Position numbers and translations under genes: made by a program
Assembly: GCA_025175895.1 (NCBI GenBank)
Contig: CM045997.1
Span: 107,866,479 to 107,930,478 of the forward strand
Length of the DNA stretch: 64,000 nt
From: Wurfbainia villosa
Lineage: Eukaryota; Streptophyta; Magnoliopsida; Zingiberales; Zingiberaceae
Reading direction: 5' to 3'
Notes under the pieces: model-generated
Told to the model about the DNA's origin: nothing
The model's database searches: none
The model's input: the letters and a program-made list of their open reading frames with translations, nothing else
Part shown: one piece after another, positions 11,992 through 22,903 of the stretch
Layout of the letters: every line of letters starts with the position of its first letter
Position numbering within the stretch: the stretch's first letter is position 1

Positions 11992-14262
11992 GTGATCACT
12001 GGTGAGTGTGGGATAATATCCCAACTCACTCCACCTGGAACACCACAATGGAATGGTGTATCTGAGAGGAGAAATCGTACTCTATTAGATATGGTACGAT
12101 CAATGATGAGCCAGACTGATCTACCTACTTCCTTTTGGGATTTAGCTCTAGAGACAGTCGCTTTCACACTTAATCGCGTCCCATCAAAAGCCGTAGAAAA
12201 GACACCATATACGTTATGGACTGGGAAGAGTCCCAAAATGTCTTTTATAAAGATTTGGGGTTGTGTAGCTTATGTTAGATGTCAAGTCTCAGATAAACTA
12301 GGACCCAAATCAGATAAGTGTTATTTTATAGGATATCCCAAGGAAACTAAGGGATATTACTTTTACAATCCCACACTTGGCAAGGTGTTTGTTGCCAGAA
12401 ATGTTGTCTTTCTAGAAAGAGAATTTATTTCTAGAAAAACTAGTGGGAGTAAAATTCATCTTGAAGAAATTCAAGATGAAGATAACACTAAGGCTTCGAT
12501 GGAAAATGAACAGGCACCACAAAGTGTTGTGGATGAGGAAATTGTTGCCCAAAGAGTTATGGAGCAAACACCTGTTCAAGTAGACCAACCTCTTCGTAAA
12601 TCTGATAGGATCCGTCGTCAACCCGAGAGATATTCTTTTCTCTTGACTGACAACGGTGATGTATTGCTTGTCGATCTTGACGAGCCTACATCCTATCAAG
12701 AAGCTATGATGAGCCCAGATTCCGAGAAATGGCTAGAGGCCATGAGATTCGAAATGGAATCCATGTACACTAACCAAGTATGGACTTTGGTTGATCCACC
12801 TGAAGGGGTAAAACCCATTGGGTGTAAGTGGGTCTTTAAAGTAAAGACTGACATGGATGGTAATAAGCATACCTATAAAGGTAGATTAGTGGATAAAGGA
12901 TTCAAACAAATTCATGGTATTGACTATGATGAAACCTTTTCACCAGTTGCAATGCTTAAATCCATTCGGATCATACTTGCTATTGCAGCCTACCACGATT
13001 ATGAGATCTGGCAGATGGATGTCAAAACCGCTTTTCTGAATGGAAAGCTACTCGAGGATGTGTACATGACATAGCCTGAGGGTTTTGAAGATCCAAAGCA
13101 TCCTGGAAAGGTATGCAAACTGCAAAGGTCCATTTATGGACTAAAGCAAGCCTCTCGAAGCTGGAATCTTCGATTCGATGATGCAATCAAGGAGTTTGGT
13201 TTCATCAAGAATGAAGATGAACCTTGTGTCTACAAGAGAAATAGTGGGAGCACAGTTGTATTTCTTATCTTGTATGTAGATGACATACTTCTCATCGGAA
13301 ATGATATTCCCTCACTCCAGTCTGTGAAGATGTGGTTAGGGAATTGTTTCTCGATGAAAGACTTAGGTGAAGCTGCCTATATTATAGGCATCAAGATCTA
13401 TAGAGATAGATCTAAAAGATTACTTGGCCTAAGTCAGAGTACATACATTGATAAAGTGCTAGATCGTTTTGCTATACAAAATTCCAAGAAAGGATTTCTG
13501 CCTTTATCACATGGTGTGAGTCTTTCGAAGACTCAATGTCCCTCTTCTAAGGAGGAGAGAGATCGCATGGATAAGATCCCTTATGCATCTGTTATAGGGT
13601 CTATCATGTACGTCATGCCTTGTACTCGTCCTGACGTCTCGTATGCTTTGAGCATGACGAGTAGATACCAGTCGGATCCAGGTGAAAGTCATTGGATAGC
13701 AGTCAAAAATATTCTTAAATACTTACGAAGAACGAAAGAATATTTCCTAATATTTGGAGGCAATGAGGAGCTAACTATAAAGGGTTACAGTGATGCAAGC
13801 TTCCAAACCGACAAGGATGACTATAGATCGCAATCGGGGTACGTGTTTTGCCTGAATGGTGGAGCTATGAGCTGGAAGAGTTCGAAGCAGGACACAGTTG
13901 CTGATTCTACAACAGAAGCCGAGTATATTGCTGCGTCTGATGCAGCAAAGGAGGCTGTTTGGCTCCGCAAGTTCATCAGTGAACTTGGGGTAGTTCCTAG
14001 CATTGCAAATCCAATAGACCTCTATTGTGACAACAATGGGGCTATTGCACAGGCAAAGGAACCTCGATCACATCAGCGGACCAAACACATACTGCGGCGC
14101 TTCCATCTCATTCGAGAGATCATCGATAGAGGAGATGTGAGGATATGCAGAGTATCGACAGAAGCTAACATCGCAGATCCATTGACCAAGGCTTTGGCAC
14201 AGAGGAAGCATGATGGTCACACTAGGTCACTAGGTATTAGATATTATAGTGATTGGTACTAG
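11992..14262 (+). pseudogene. pol: Copia-1 integrase C-part, reverse transcriptase and RNase H with one internal stop
   Basis: A single reading frame of about 757 codons broken only by TAG at 13072-13074. In order: integrase third catalytic residue (E in GVSERRNRTLLD), integrase C-terminal part to about 12400, an acidic linker, then RT from about 12700 (PIGCKWVFKVKTDMDGN, YEIWQMDVKTAFLNG, the catalytic LYVDDILLIGND at 13273-13305) and RNase H (GYSDASFQTDKDD, STTEAEYIA, LYCDNNGAI). The TAG replaces the Gln of the usual M-x-Q-P-E-G-F motif, so it is a CAG-to-TAG change. The frame ends just before the polypurine tract. Confidence 0.95.
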
Positions 14263-14264
14263 TG

Positions 14265-14276
14265 CTAGTGGGAGAT
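14265..14276 (+). other. Polypurine tract of copia-1
   Basis: ctagtgggagat immediately before the 3' LTR; primes plus-strand DNA synthesis in Copia elements. Confidence 0.85.
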
Positions 14277-16022
14277 TGTTAGTTATAGCCCTAGAACCAA
14301 TCATGTGATGGTTGAATAGGGAACATTTTGTATCATATTCTATAAAGGCAAAAGATTGGTTATTATATTTACGTCTTGCTTGTGCTAGCTAAATTAAATA
14401 TAATAATGCCCTAGAAAAGTAGGTTCTTATCTACAGCACATCAATTGGTAGAATTGATTATGAGAGGCTGTAGAGAACACTTTCTTAAATGTTCCTAGTC
14501 AAGTATTAATATGCAAGGGCAATATTAATACATAAAGACTAGTATGTAGGTCAATTGATGACTTGATCTCACAAGTCATGGATATATGATATCAAGTTGA
14601 CACATGGGTATATATTAGAGAATATATACTGAACTGACCCGCCATGAGAAAGTTTCATGGATCGTCACATGAGTGTCATAAACTTTCTCATGTGACTATT
14701 GGTATGAATAGTCCTCAAACCTGAAGTCACTACGGTTCCCTACATAAGGAGTTATGTACTTTGGTATCGTCAAACGTCACCCGTAACAGGGTGGACCATA
14801 AAGGCGATTACTGGGTATATAACAAATTATGCGGAGGGATGTGAGTGATGTAAATGGGATCTATCCCTCCCATATGACGGGAGTGATATCTGTGGGCCCC
14901 TTGATTGAGTAGAACTACTAAAACGCATGGCCATGCTCGAATGAGTCAATATGAGATATTGAGCTCATTTGTTTGAGTTAGTTTACTTAGGGATCAAGAA
15001 ACACATAGATTGATCGAGGATGACACGGTCTATGCCTCATTGGTCAATCTGATATCAAGGATAGAAGGACACGGTCATACATTATAGTAGTCACGGAAAG
15101 GTTAGTCGGATCTTGACTTATTTCGTAACTTGGGTAGCAATGATGTATTGCTAGATGTCGCTCATTGCTTGTGTATCTAAAAGAGTTTAGATCCACTGCC
15201 AACGTTATGAGAGCCTATAGGGTCACACACAAAGAGCATGATGATTAGAAGAATTAGTGTATTCTAGTTTGACTAGAATAATTTGGGAATAAGCTTAAGT
15301 ACAAAATGGTTTTTGGACTTTAAGCTTAATGAGAATTTTAGCTTATTGATTTAATGAGATTAATTCAATATGCTAAGCTTATTAATTTAATAAGATTAAA
15401 TAAATATGTTATCATGATAGCCTAAGCTTAATTGATTTAATAAGATTAATTCAATATGTTACCTTATTGATTTAATGAGATTAATTCAATATGATAACAT
15501 AAGCTTATTGAATTAATAAGATTAATTCAACATGCATGAATGCCACATAAGCATGCTACATAAGCATGCCACCTAAGCTTGATGAGGTGGAAGCTTGAGG
15601 CTTGGAGAGAGCTTGGTGGTGAGAGGCTTTGGTTGTGTGGCTTTTGTGAGTGTAGGCTAGCAAGAAGAGTGGTCTTCTTCTTCCTTTCTCTTTTTCCCTA
15701 CCTTCCTCTCCTTTAGGGACTTCTCTAGCAAGAAGTAAAGGAGAGCTCTTCTAGTTTCTTTTGTGAGACAAGAGCTTGCTCGTGTGGATACATATAGAGG
15801 CACGGACATTTGAACGTGCTAAAAGATCCAACAAACCCAAGGAGAAGCGGGATTAAAAAGGGCACGCAACAAAGGTAATATTCTCCTATAAGATAGGTTT
15901 TTCTTTTAGAGAAATTTATTTTTTTTGTACGAGGTTTTCTTTCGCAAGGATCACTTGGAAGGGATCCTATTTTCCCGTTGCGCATATGCTATTTTGCATA
16001 AAAAATAAAAAGGATCCCTACA
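14277..16022 (+). repeat. 3' LTR of copia-1
   Basis: Starts TGTTAGTTATAGCCC, ends ggatccctaca, followed by the target duplication ctttg at 16023-16027. It differs from the 5' LTR by about 1% substitutions and a 14-nt duplication near 15548 (cataagcatgctacataagc). Confidence 0.95.
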
Positions 16023-16301
16023 CTTTGTTCAGCAAAGAGTCGTACCCATCTGATAAATACACTCTCTAACCTGTAGAGAGTTGTACTCAACTGATCGATG
16101 GACTCTCTATCCCGTAGAGAGTCGTACTCGACTGATCATAACTCTCTCTCCAATAGAGAGTCGTACTCAACTAATCGACATACTCTCTATCCTGTAGAGA
16201 GTCGTACTTGACTGATCATAACTCTCTCTCTCCAATAAAGAGTCGTACTCAATTGATCGACGCACTCTCTATTCTGTAGAGAGTCGTACTCGACTAATCG
16301 T
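16023..16301. repeat. Tandem hairpin array in B 3' LTR
   Basis: Seven units of about 40 bp, each an 8-bp inverted repeat around a short loop: ACTCTCTA-tcctg-TAGAGAGT followed by cgtactcgactgatc. Variant loops and occasional compensating changes are present. The first hairpin (actctttg/caaagagt) was split by copia-1. Homologous arrays lie at 26318-26601 and 46277-46437. Confidence 0.9.
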
Positions 16302-18432
16302 GTCAAGCTGGGACCACCGGTCCGTAGCGACACACTAATCACCCTTCACTTAACCATTACACAACACCTGGTTGGTAACAAGTATGCAACATATGGGTAT
16401 TGGAAATAAATCCTACATTTAGGGCATTACCTATCCATAGATGACCTTTTTGCCAATTTATAAATGTGGTCATCCCCTGTACTAACATTTACACCCTGCT
16501 AAACATCTAGACCAATTTATATCACATCTATGACTCCTAAATCATGATAGGGAATATGTGATATCAACAATTGAGCATAAATACATCCAACGATAAGTTC
16601 AAGCATAAGATAATAAGAGCATAGTCAAGATAATATGAACACCTAACATGCTCATATTTATGACTAAATCTGAATGAATTAAAACTACCTGACCAGGGTA
16701 AGAATTACCCACCTACTGCAATGCTCGAAACAATGAAGTCCTCACGGCCGCGGACCTGACTCGTATCCACGTCCTGCAAATATCAAACATTATGATTAAG
16801 TGCAAGCATAACAACGAATGATCAAATTGAACCCTACATCGACTTCGTATCCCGATCAACTAGATTGACCTAGTTACCCAATTAACCTAATCAATCCTCA
16901 ACACTAATTCCTCAGCTTGTATAGTTAACACCGTAATTAAACCCACTGATCTCCAATTAGCCATTATGCTAACCTACCACATTCACCTCCATACGTCAAT
17001 TCCTACATTGACAGAACGGTTCACAACCCAACACAACTCCCTAAACATTTAAACCACCAATACCAACCCCACTATGGGACATAAACAGGACATCACAACC
17101 CATCACAGCCACACCAATTAGGGATCTAACTATTGATACACTTCGTTAAAACCAACACTCTTCAGTTCCTCCCCACACAATCCCAATCGACCAAAATTCC
17201 AAAACCGATCGCACAACACAGAACCACCCCCTCATCCGGTAGACAACATAAGAACAACTACATGAATCCAAAATAACCATGTTGAATAGCAAAGAAGAGG
17301 AAAACAACCGAGAGTATACCTAAATTCAACTTCACTGGCAGCTAATCCCCAAACCTAGCAGCCTCCTTTCACCCACCAACTTACTACCAAAAACCACAAT
17401 TGAAACCTCAACGGCAGCAGCAAGATCCCCAATCACTGTCCAAATCAAATCGAGCTCAGTTAAGGGAAAGAACCATATCTTGGAGTTGATTTCGTCCAAG
17501 GTAGTAAGAAACTCAGCCCTTACCCGAAACTGAACTTCACCGGTGGTACTCCTCAACTGCTCAGTTCGCCGAACACAGCCCCACCTCCGGCTGGAACGAC
17601 CAATCGCAGTGACGCTGTCACTTTGCTGCTCGCGGGAGAAACAATGAGCTGTGATGTAGAGATCGACCAAAATTAACCAAGAATCATGCCCTTACCTTGC
17701 TTCGGCGACAACCATGAAAGCCCCTTCCTCCGACGACAGCCACTCTTTGCTCCCAGCGACCACACTTGCCGGAATCTCGATCGAAGAAGACTGCCGAGGG
17801 AAACTAGCCGTCGCTTGCAGATTAAGGCGGTTGTGGTCGGCGAGGTCTCGAGAGAGAAGGGAGCTCGTGAGAGAGGAAACAGCGAGGAGAGGGAGACTAC
17901 GGCGAAGGGAGAAGGAGATGGCTGGATCAGGCGGAGATCGGGATGGATCGGGTGCCGGCGACAATAACGAGAAGCGCTTAAACGACGACGACTAAGAAGA
18001 GAGGTCACGACTGATCTAGAGCAACGGGAAGAGCATTATGGTTGTGACGACTAGAAACTCTCGATGAAAAACCAACCGGTGCGAAGGAGAAAGCGGCGTG
18101 AAATGGATGGGGTTAAACGGGTCGGGTTTTGGTTTGGGTTCGAGCATTAAAAACCGGCCAAATAATTGAGCTAGCTCAAGTCTAACCCCAATCATCTATT
18201 TAAGTCTTAATCTTCCTCCTAACCGATCATATGAACTCCAATTAAATTCCAGAAAATTTCTAAAAACTCCAAAAAAATTCCACAAGACAATTTATCAATT
18301 AACGAGGAAATATTTTATTTTTTTTCTTGGTATTTTACATTCTACCCCACTAATAAAAATTTGGTCCCCAAATTTCGTACTAACATGCAAAAATTACTTT
18401 AAGTAAATTTTCGAAAGGACCACATACATTCC

Positions 18433-19360
18433 TCATGTGAACAGATAAGGATATCGAGCTCGGATAGTATCTTCCAGCTCCCATGTAGCCTCCTCATCGG
18501 TATGATGTTGTCATCCAACCTTTATAAATCAGATGGTTTTGTTCTGCAACTATCACTCCTTGCGACCCAGGATCCACCCTGGAATCTTCTCGTAAGTCGC
18601 ATTAGACTGAGGTAGATTAATACCTCCTTCAAAACATGGTCAGATCGCAGCGCGTATTTCCCCAGCATAGAAACATGAAATACGTTGTGAACACCCGCAT
18701 GTGTCGGAGGTAAAGCCAACCGATAAGCTACACCTCCATAATCCACGACACATGATCTGAATAGATCCTCCAACATCTAAATGATACACTCAGACTGTTC
18801 ATCTGTCTGCGGATGAAATGTTGCACTAAGCCAAAGCTCTGTGCCCATAGTCTGGTGCAAACTCTGCCAAAATCGCGAGGTAAATCGCTAATCTCTATTC
18901 GATATGGTACTTAAAAGTACCCCACGCAATCCGATAATCTTCCGGCAATACAACTCTGTCGAACGATCCAATGGGTACGACCCACGAATAGGAAAGAAGT
19001 GAGCTGATTTGGTCAGTCGATCCATAATCACCCAAATCGCATCACGTCCTTTACAGGTTCTAGGCAATCCCGTAACGAAATCAATCGTGATATGCTCCCA
19101 CTTCCATTCCGGAAATCGGAATTTTCTAGAGCAATCCAGCGAGTTTCTGATGTTCAGCCTTCACCTACTAGCATACTAAACATCGAGCAGCAAAATCTGC
19201 TATAACTCTCTTTATACCATTCCACCAGTATAAAAACTTCAACTCTCGGAACATCTGAGTACCACCAAGGTATATAGCAAATCTCCAATGATATGCTTCC
19301 TGTAGCGACTCTTCCTTGACTGGATGCGTGTCCGGAACACACTATCCTTATCAGAGATGG
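18433..19360 (-). pseudogene. pol: Gypsy integrase and chromodomain remnants (element B)
   Basis: Read leftward from 19360: zinc-finger part with FLYWWNGIKRVIADFAARC (about 19240-19180), the integrase core near 19110-18790 with D-A-I-W-V and LTKSAHF, then HNVFHVSMLGKYALRSDHVL (18690-18640) and the chromodomain-like end DEEATWELEDTIRARYP with the stop at 18433-18435. Stops and frameshifts separate these blocks. The order and the 18340-18352 purine-rich boundary fit the 3' end of a chromovirus on the minus strand. About 100 codons are missing between 18776 and the integrase core, so the copy is also internally deleted. Confidence 0.85.
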
Positions 19361-20828
19361 AAAATTATCTTCTCAAAAGATAAGTCCATCTACCATCCAA
19401 AATCCTCTCCACCACACTCTGTAAGTGCATGGAAGACTAAAGTGACCAATCTCACTTGTTGCAACCGTTTGCGTTCCAGCAACTCTATAGTAGCTAACCG
19501 GTAGCTAGTCAAAATCCCATGAGCATTCCTACTCCATACATCCACAAATCCAGATAATAACTACTAAAGCCACGTCATGTATATGACAGCCTATTTTGTA
19601 GTTTCTTAACTGTCGTAAGTAAAAGATATGTTTCATTTAACTGCATCGGAATCGCTCCGATCCCTGAAACGACGCATCTGCATATAACATCCTTTTTATC
19701 CACTCTAGATGGATTAACTAATATTTGCTTAAAAGTTAACCGCCATCTAGGTCCTATAAACTGGTTTCACCAATACCGACTAAATGATTTCCAACATCAC
19801 CTTTGTCAAACAAGTCTGTGGTATAGTAATGCTAAGACATTCTATCCACATCTACGGAATTAACCAAAACATATAAGGAAAACCACCATCTACGGTGGTC
19901 GAGTGCGCAACTCCAACTACCACAATCAACAGTGGCTAGGTTATGCAACTCCAACAACTACCAACTGATCCAATCATGTCCAGGATACACGATTCTCAAA
20001 TCCAGTGGCGACTAAATCGTTAATTAGTCTAACAACTTAATCAAAACTCATACAATTTAAACCAAGTATGAAATTGTCATCTCTACACACCTGCATCCCC
20101 TTTACTCTACGCTGATGATATATATTAATCATCACAACGACATCGATAATTGTATGACACCATGTCACTACAATATCAACGCTCTAGCCCCCAAATCAAT
20201 CTTAGAGTATACATAGGTGTCCTTAACTGATCTAAGTAGATCATCTATCCACAACGAAGGATATTCCTTCACAACGATTACTATCTACTATCATCGATAA
20301 TCGATGCATAATCTCAAAGGTCCATCTCTCTTTCAATAGAGAGTTCCGAATCTTCTCAAGGAGGAATACTGGGATAGATAAATATCTCATCCAACATCTC
20401 CTATAATCGCAACTCACGTTATTCCAATTCTTTTATAGTGTTTAACAACACTGATACCAACAAAAATATTACTTGATATGTGATCTTTGATACTGGACTA
20501 TTTTCGCAATCATTTCGATCGCCTACTCCACTTGCCTAAGCAACGGCAAGGCTAGGAGTTCATTCGAAACTACATCCAAATGCTCTCGAATTATACGCAC
20601 ATCTGAGAGACATAATCATACTATAATCTCAACAACTTGACCATCCGTAAGGATATGTCTACAGTAAAGATATGTCTATCCAAGTCTAAGGGCCTCCCTT
20701 GACTTTTTAATTGTTGGTCCACTTCTCACCTGATGGTAGAGATACCACTGACCCACAAGTCGATGTAAAGGACCCCTTTTTAATCCAGACTAAGAATGTT
20801 CTAGATACAGATACCTATAACTACAAGC
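19361..20828 (-). pseudogene. Decayed pol interior of element B
   Basis: No usable frame. It is homologous, at roughly 85-90% by eye, to 29380-30860 (element C) and 49170-50650 (element E). A block near 20110-20140 (minus strand gatgattaatatatatcatcag) lies where the RT YxDD box should be, but I cannot identify RT with confidence. Short inverted motifs such as ccaccatctacggtgg (19885-19900) are shared by all copies. Confidence 0.6.
20824..20828. other. Target-site duplication of solo LTR H, left copy
   Basis: caagc, repeated exactly at 22899-22903. The uninterrupted copies in C (30861-30880) and E (50655-50675) read ctacaagtatctctcaatat or a close variant, confirming the empty site. Confidence 0.9.
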
Positions 20829-21643
20829 TGAAGGGAGTTGCTTCGGAGGCTCATTGGCTCTCATGTCCCCAGATTAAAATTTTCACTAATGAAAGAACTA
20901 ATCCGGATGGGATGAGTTTCCTTAGCACAACCAATTCGTCGTCGTGCTAACAACTTGAGTGATCGCTTGAACAAACTAGTTGTTCAAGCAACGCAACTCT
21001 TCTAGTTGGTTAGCCGCGGAAGAGACGACGGACGGATCGTCGATTTTTGTGTTTGTCTTCGGGGTCCATGATTATACAAAATATATACCAATACACACTT
21101 GTATAATCAACACATAAAAGAACATGCTTAGATCAGTAAATAAAGTTGTAAGACTTTTATACCTCACGATCTTCTACCGTATGTCCTATCCTCCTCGTGG
21201 ACGACGTGTGGGCGAAGATCCTCCATGAGTAGAAGCCTTCTAGATCGCGGTCTTCCCTTCCTTGTTCGCTGTGAACAAAGAAAAGAACCAAACAAAACTC
21301 CTTCCTTTCTAAAACCGGCCACCAATCAAAAGAGCTCGATGTAACCGCCGGACAAGGAACGAATGGATGAAGCGCCGACCACCAATGTATGGAGAACCGC
21401 CGGCCACCTTGGAGCAAAATAGGAGTGAACGTCGGCCAACCTTGAAGAGAGGTTGCCGCCGGCCGAGGAATAAGAGAAGGACCAATGAGGATGGGCGCCG
21501 GCCAAGACTTGTTGGAAGAAGATGGACGCCGGCCACAACTTGATGGAAGAAGATTGCCGCCCAAGCCTTAGCTTCCAAACCCTAGCCGCCCAACCTAAAA
21601 CCCTAACTCCAATTGAACCATCCTTGTCGCCCAACCTAAGCCC

Positions 21644-21653
21644 TCTATTTATA
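21644..21653 (-). promoter_or_regulatory. TATA box of solo LTR H
   Basis: Minus strand CTATAAATAG, a good TATA box, placed between the upstream 26-bp array and a downstream leader rich in GCCGGC-like motifs. It would drive transcription leftward. Confidence 0.7.
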
Positions 21654-21673
21654 GAATTGGGCTTAAGCCTCCT

Positions 21674-21960
21674 TTAATCTCCACCGTCGGATCTAGGGAT
21701 TTAATCTCCACCGTCGGATCTAGGGTTTTATCCCAACCGTCGGATCTAGGGTTTCATCCCAACCGTCGGATCTAGGGTTTCATCCCAACCGTCGGATCTA
21801 GGGTTTCATCCCAACCGTCGAATCTAGGGTTTTCATCCCAACCGTCGGATCTAGGGTTTCATCCCAACCGTCGGATCGAGGGTTTCATCCCAACCGTCGG
21901 ATCTAGGGTTTCATCCCAACCGTCGGATCTAGGGTTTCATCCCAACCGTTGGTTTTAGAG
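21674..21960 (-). repeat. 26-bp tandem array upstream of the H TATA box
   Basis: Ten to eleven head-to-tail copies of a 26-bp unit; on the plus strand the core is ccaaccgtcggatctagggt. The first two copies are ctccaccgtcggatctaggg, and single-base variants include cgtcgaatct and cggatcgagg. The array starts about 20-30 bp upstream of the TATA box on the minus strand, the position of an LTR enhancer. Confidence 0.95.
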
Positions 21961-22903
21961 TTTTTTTTTATATTCTTGGATCTAGACTTCATGAGGATTA
22001 TATTAGGCTACGATAGGGACCATAAGGAGGAGTTGGATCTTGGCCACCCGATGGATCGGAACCACACAAACTTGATCCATCAATGATGTTCCATTCCACT
22101 AGAGGATCATCATTGAATTACCTCACCAACCCCCATAAATTAATATGGGCTCCATATATTATTTGTACATCCATCTCCCCGTGTTTAAGATATCGAATGT
22201 CCGTCAATTAATTGATTTACTGACCATCAATTAATTAACATATAATTCCTCGAGTAGTACCACTCAACCTTATCATCATGTTGACTAAGTCAACCAGCTG
22301 AGTTTACATGATGAACCTTATGAGCTCCTCAAGGGGACATCATCAACCTAATATATAGGACACGGTTTCCTCCTATAATCAACGACACACCATGTAAATA
22401 ATATCATTTCCCAACTTACCAGGCATATTGATTTAATCCATCTAAATCTCACCCTCTGGTAAATCAAAGAAATAAATACTAAGTACATGTGCCCATTATT
22501 ATATCGGGATTAAGAGCATGTACAACATAATATCCGAGGTCTGATTCAATTATGTAGTCAATACTAAATTGAATCACCTCTATGTCGGTCCTGCTCAATA
22601 CACCTAAGTGTACTAGTGTAACTCTATGTTCAAGATAAAACAATACCAAGCTACACTACAACCATGCCAATGGTTTGTCTAAAACCATCTTGGTTGTGAG
22701 CCTCTACTTATATTCTATAAGGGACTGATAACATGATCTTCTGTGCCACACCAAGCACCATGTTATCTACAATGTAAAATATTAGACAATATGCACACAT
22801 ATAATAAATATAAAGTGCAAACAATAATCATGTGATTCTTATTTCAAAATAAAAATGTTCATACAAAAAGAGCTAGACTTTCAGTATACATTCCAACACA
22901 AGC

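Larger units (their letters stand above)
7363..16022 (+). mobile_element. Full-length Angela/BARE-like Copia element (copia-1)
   Basis: An 8,660-bp element with two LTRs (1,732 and 1,746 bp), exact 5-bp target duplication ctttg, tRNA-iMet priming site, gag, protease, integrase, reverse transcriptase, RNase H and polypurine tract in Copia order. The RT block (YEIWQMDVKTAFLNG, LYVDDILLIGND, FSMKDLGEA) resembles BARE/Angela elements of the Tork group. LTRs differ at roughly 20 positions plus a 14-nt indel, so insertion was recent, yet the coding part has about four frameshifts and a stop. It is structurally complete but unable to make its own proteins. Confidence 0.95.
5937..18339 (-). repeat. 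3' LTR of element B, interrupted by copia-1
   Basis: It consists of 5937-7362 and 16028-18339, about 3.74 kb in total once copia-1 and one copy of its target duplication are removed. It aligns along its length with the 5' LTR at 24810-28675. It contains an AT microsatellite, a hairpin array and, at 17330-18130, a GC-rich stretch that gives overlapping open frames on both strands; these are not conserved coding sequence. The left end TGTCACGCCCCGAGAGC matches the LTR start seen at 24810, 44679, 44872 and 52582. Confidence 0.85.
20829..22898 (-). mobile_element. Solo Copia-type LTR (H) inserted in element B
   Basis: A 2,070-bp insertion with TG...CA ends (minus strand starts TGTTGGAATGTATACTG) and exact 5-bp duplication caagc. 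No priming site, polypurine tract or coding sequence is recognised and the two ends do not repeat each other, so it is most simply a solo LTR left by LTR-LTR recombination. A minus-strand TATA box (21644-21653) and an adjacent tandem array mark its promoter. Open frames at 21157-21634 on the minus strand lie in the transcribed leader and have no recognisable domain. Confidence 0.85.

Noticed and set aside
17332..18008. Overlapping open frames on both strands in a GC-rich stretch (similar at 27632-28290, 47726-48295, 53828-54247)
   Set aside because: The stretch lies inside Gypsy LTRs; frames on both strands and loss of frame between copies indicate GC-rich leader, not genes.
20105..20145. Possible RT YxDD box in the B interior (similar at 30160-30180, 49940-49960)
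   Set aside because: The minus-strand sequence resembles gat-gat-ata at the expected place, but no flanking RT motif can be read in frame, so I did not annotate RT.
20711..20950. 79-codon plus-strand frame spanning the left end of H
   Set aside because: It crosses an insertion boundary and has no domain.
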